DNA of 5,810 bases from a bacterium. GTDB taxonomy: Bacteria; Chlamydiota; Chlamydiia; Chlamydiales; JAFEGQ01. The position numbers and the translations under genes are program-made. Below are positions 5,659-5,810 of the stretch, one piece after another; positions within the stretch are counted from its first letter, which is position 1; each line of letters starts with the position of its first letter. Where the stretch lies: NCBI GenBank assembly GCA_021809305.1, contig JAKBAF010000094.1:1-5810 (forward strand), written 5' to 3'. The notes under the pieces were generated by a model that was given only the letters and a program-made list of their open reading frames with translations, had not been told where the DNA came from and ran no database searches.

Positions 5659-5810
5659 GCCCGTGGCTCCCTCCTCCGCCTCTGCGCTCTTCGGGTCGAT
5701 CTCGAGAATAAGCACCTCTCCCTTCGATGTTGGCAGGACGCAAAAAACCGAAAAACTTATCACCTGTAGGACTTGAGTTAGATAATTGCTCTCCGATTCT
5801 AAGACGTTTT

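Larger units (their letters stand above)
4861..5810 (-). pseudogene. Paralogue of the neighbouring propeller/membrane protein, interrupted by an in-frame TGA; 5' end outside window
   Basis: Reading the minus strand in one frame from the window edge (5808) to TGA 4863-4861, the only interruption is a TGA at 5658-5656. Upstream of it (5754-5698) the translation FSVFCVLPTSKGEVLILEI resembles ETFLVARNLIGKVWVRGL of the neighbour. Downstream (5544-5491) GELFFLLSD...AVHRW resembles GELLFTLGHGNGVHQW. Four hydrophobic segments follow at about 5307-5254, 5226-5176, 5142-5074 and 5010-4960, as in the neighbour, and the ends align loosely (PLFDRLKTW versus WPWLDNRLLD). It is therefore a tandem duplicate. 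The longest piece with a start codon would be 213 residues from a GTG at 5502, but that GTG has no ribosome site and sits inside a conserved blade, so it is not a credible gene start. No ATG lies in frame between the TGA and the GTG. The gene is either broken, mis-sequenced or read through. Its end overlaps the next gene by 8 bases. Confidence 0.7.

Noticed and set aside
5477..5776. Plus-strand reading frames at 5477-5776 and 5572-5769
   Set aside because: They lie antisense to the interrupted paralogue, their translations show no domain-like pattern, and the minus-strand frame explains the region.
1..5810. CRISPR array, tRNA or rRNA genes, intact insertion sequence
   Set aside because: No regularly spaced repeats, tRNA-like cloverleaf sequence, rRNA segments or paired terminal inverted repeats were seen in either strand.

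Overview
The window is bacterial and compact. It holds a plus-strand run of three enzyme genes (401-3198) facing a minus-strand pair of related membrane proteins (3216-5810, running off the right edge). The organism cannot be fixed from the sequence. ATG starts with GAGG-type ribosome sites, mixed G+C and the style of the minus-strand proteins would fit a Gram-negative, possibly host-associated lineage. A chlamydia-like bacterium is only my guess.

Left region (1-400): no complete gene. The first ~116 bases carry open reading frames with a short peptide resembling a conserved motif (TnpB-like DxNAA, or kinase-like HGD), perhaps a gene remnant. A plausible promoter lies at 123-151. A long leader with several short inverted repeats and a strong ribosome-binding site follows, just before the first gene.

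Enzyme cassette (401-3198): (1) a 371-residue S-adenosylhomocysteine hydrolase-like protein with an intact NAD-binding fold, but with several hydrolase catalytic positions apparently substituted; (2) a complete aldo/keto reductase with the full Asp-Tyr-Lys-His tetrad; (3) a class I SAM-dependent methyltransferase. Genes 1 and 2 are separated by nothing: stop and start are adjacent and in the same frame. Genes 2 and 3 are 2 bases apart, so they almost certainly form one operon. Two predicted redox/NAD(P) proteins plus a methyltransferase suggest a small-molecule tailoring pathway, but the substrate is unknown.

Minus-strand pair (3216-5810): two tandem genes whose products share a layout of propeller-like beta repeats followed by four hydrophobic helices. 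I recognise no named family. The downstream member (3216-4868) is intact. The upstream member (4861-5810 and beyond) is open in one frame to the window edge except for a single in-frame TGA at 5656-5658. Propeller-like sequence matching the paralogue lies on both sides of that stop, so it looks like a freshly broken gene, a sequence error or recoding. The two genes overlap by 8 bases. The plus and minus units converge with only 17 bases between stops and no obvious terminator.
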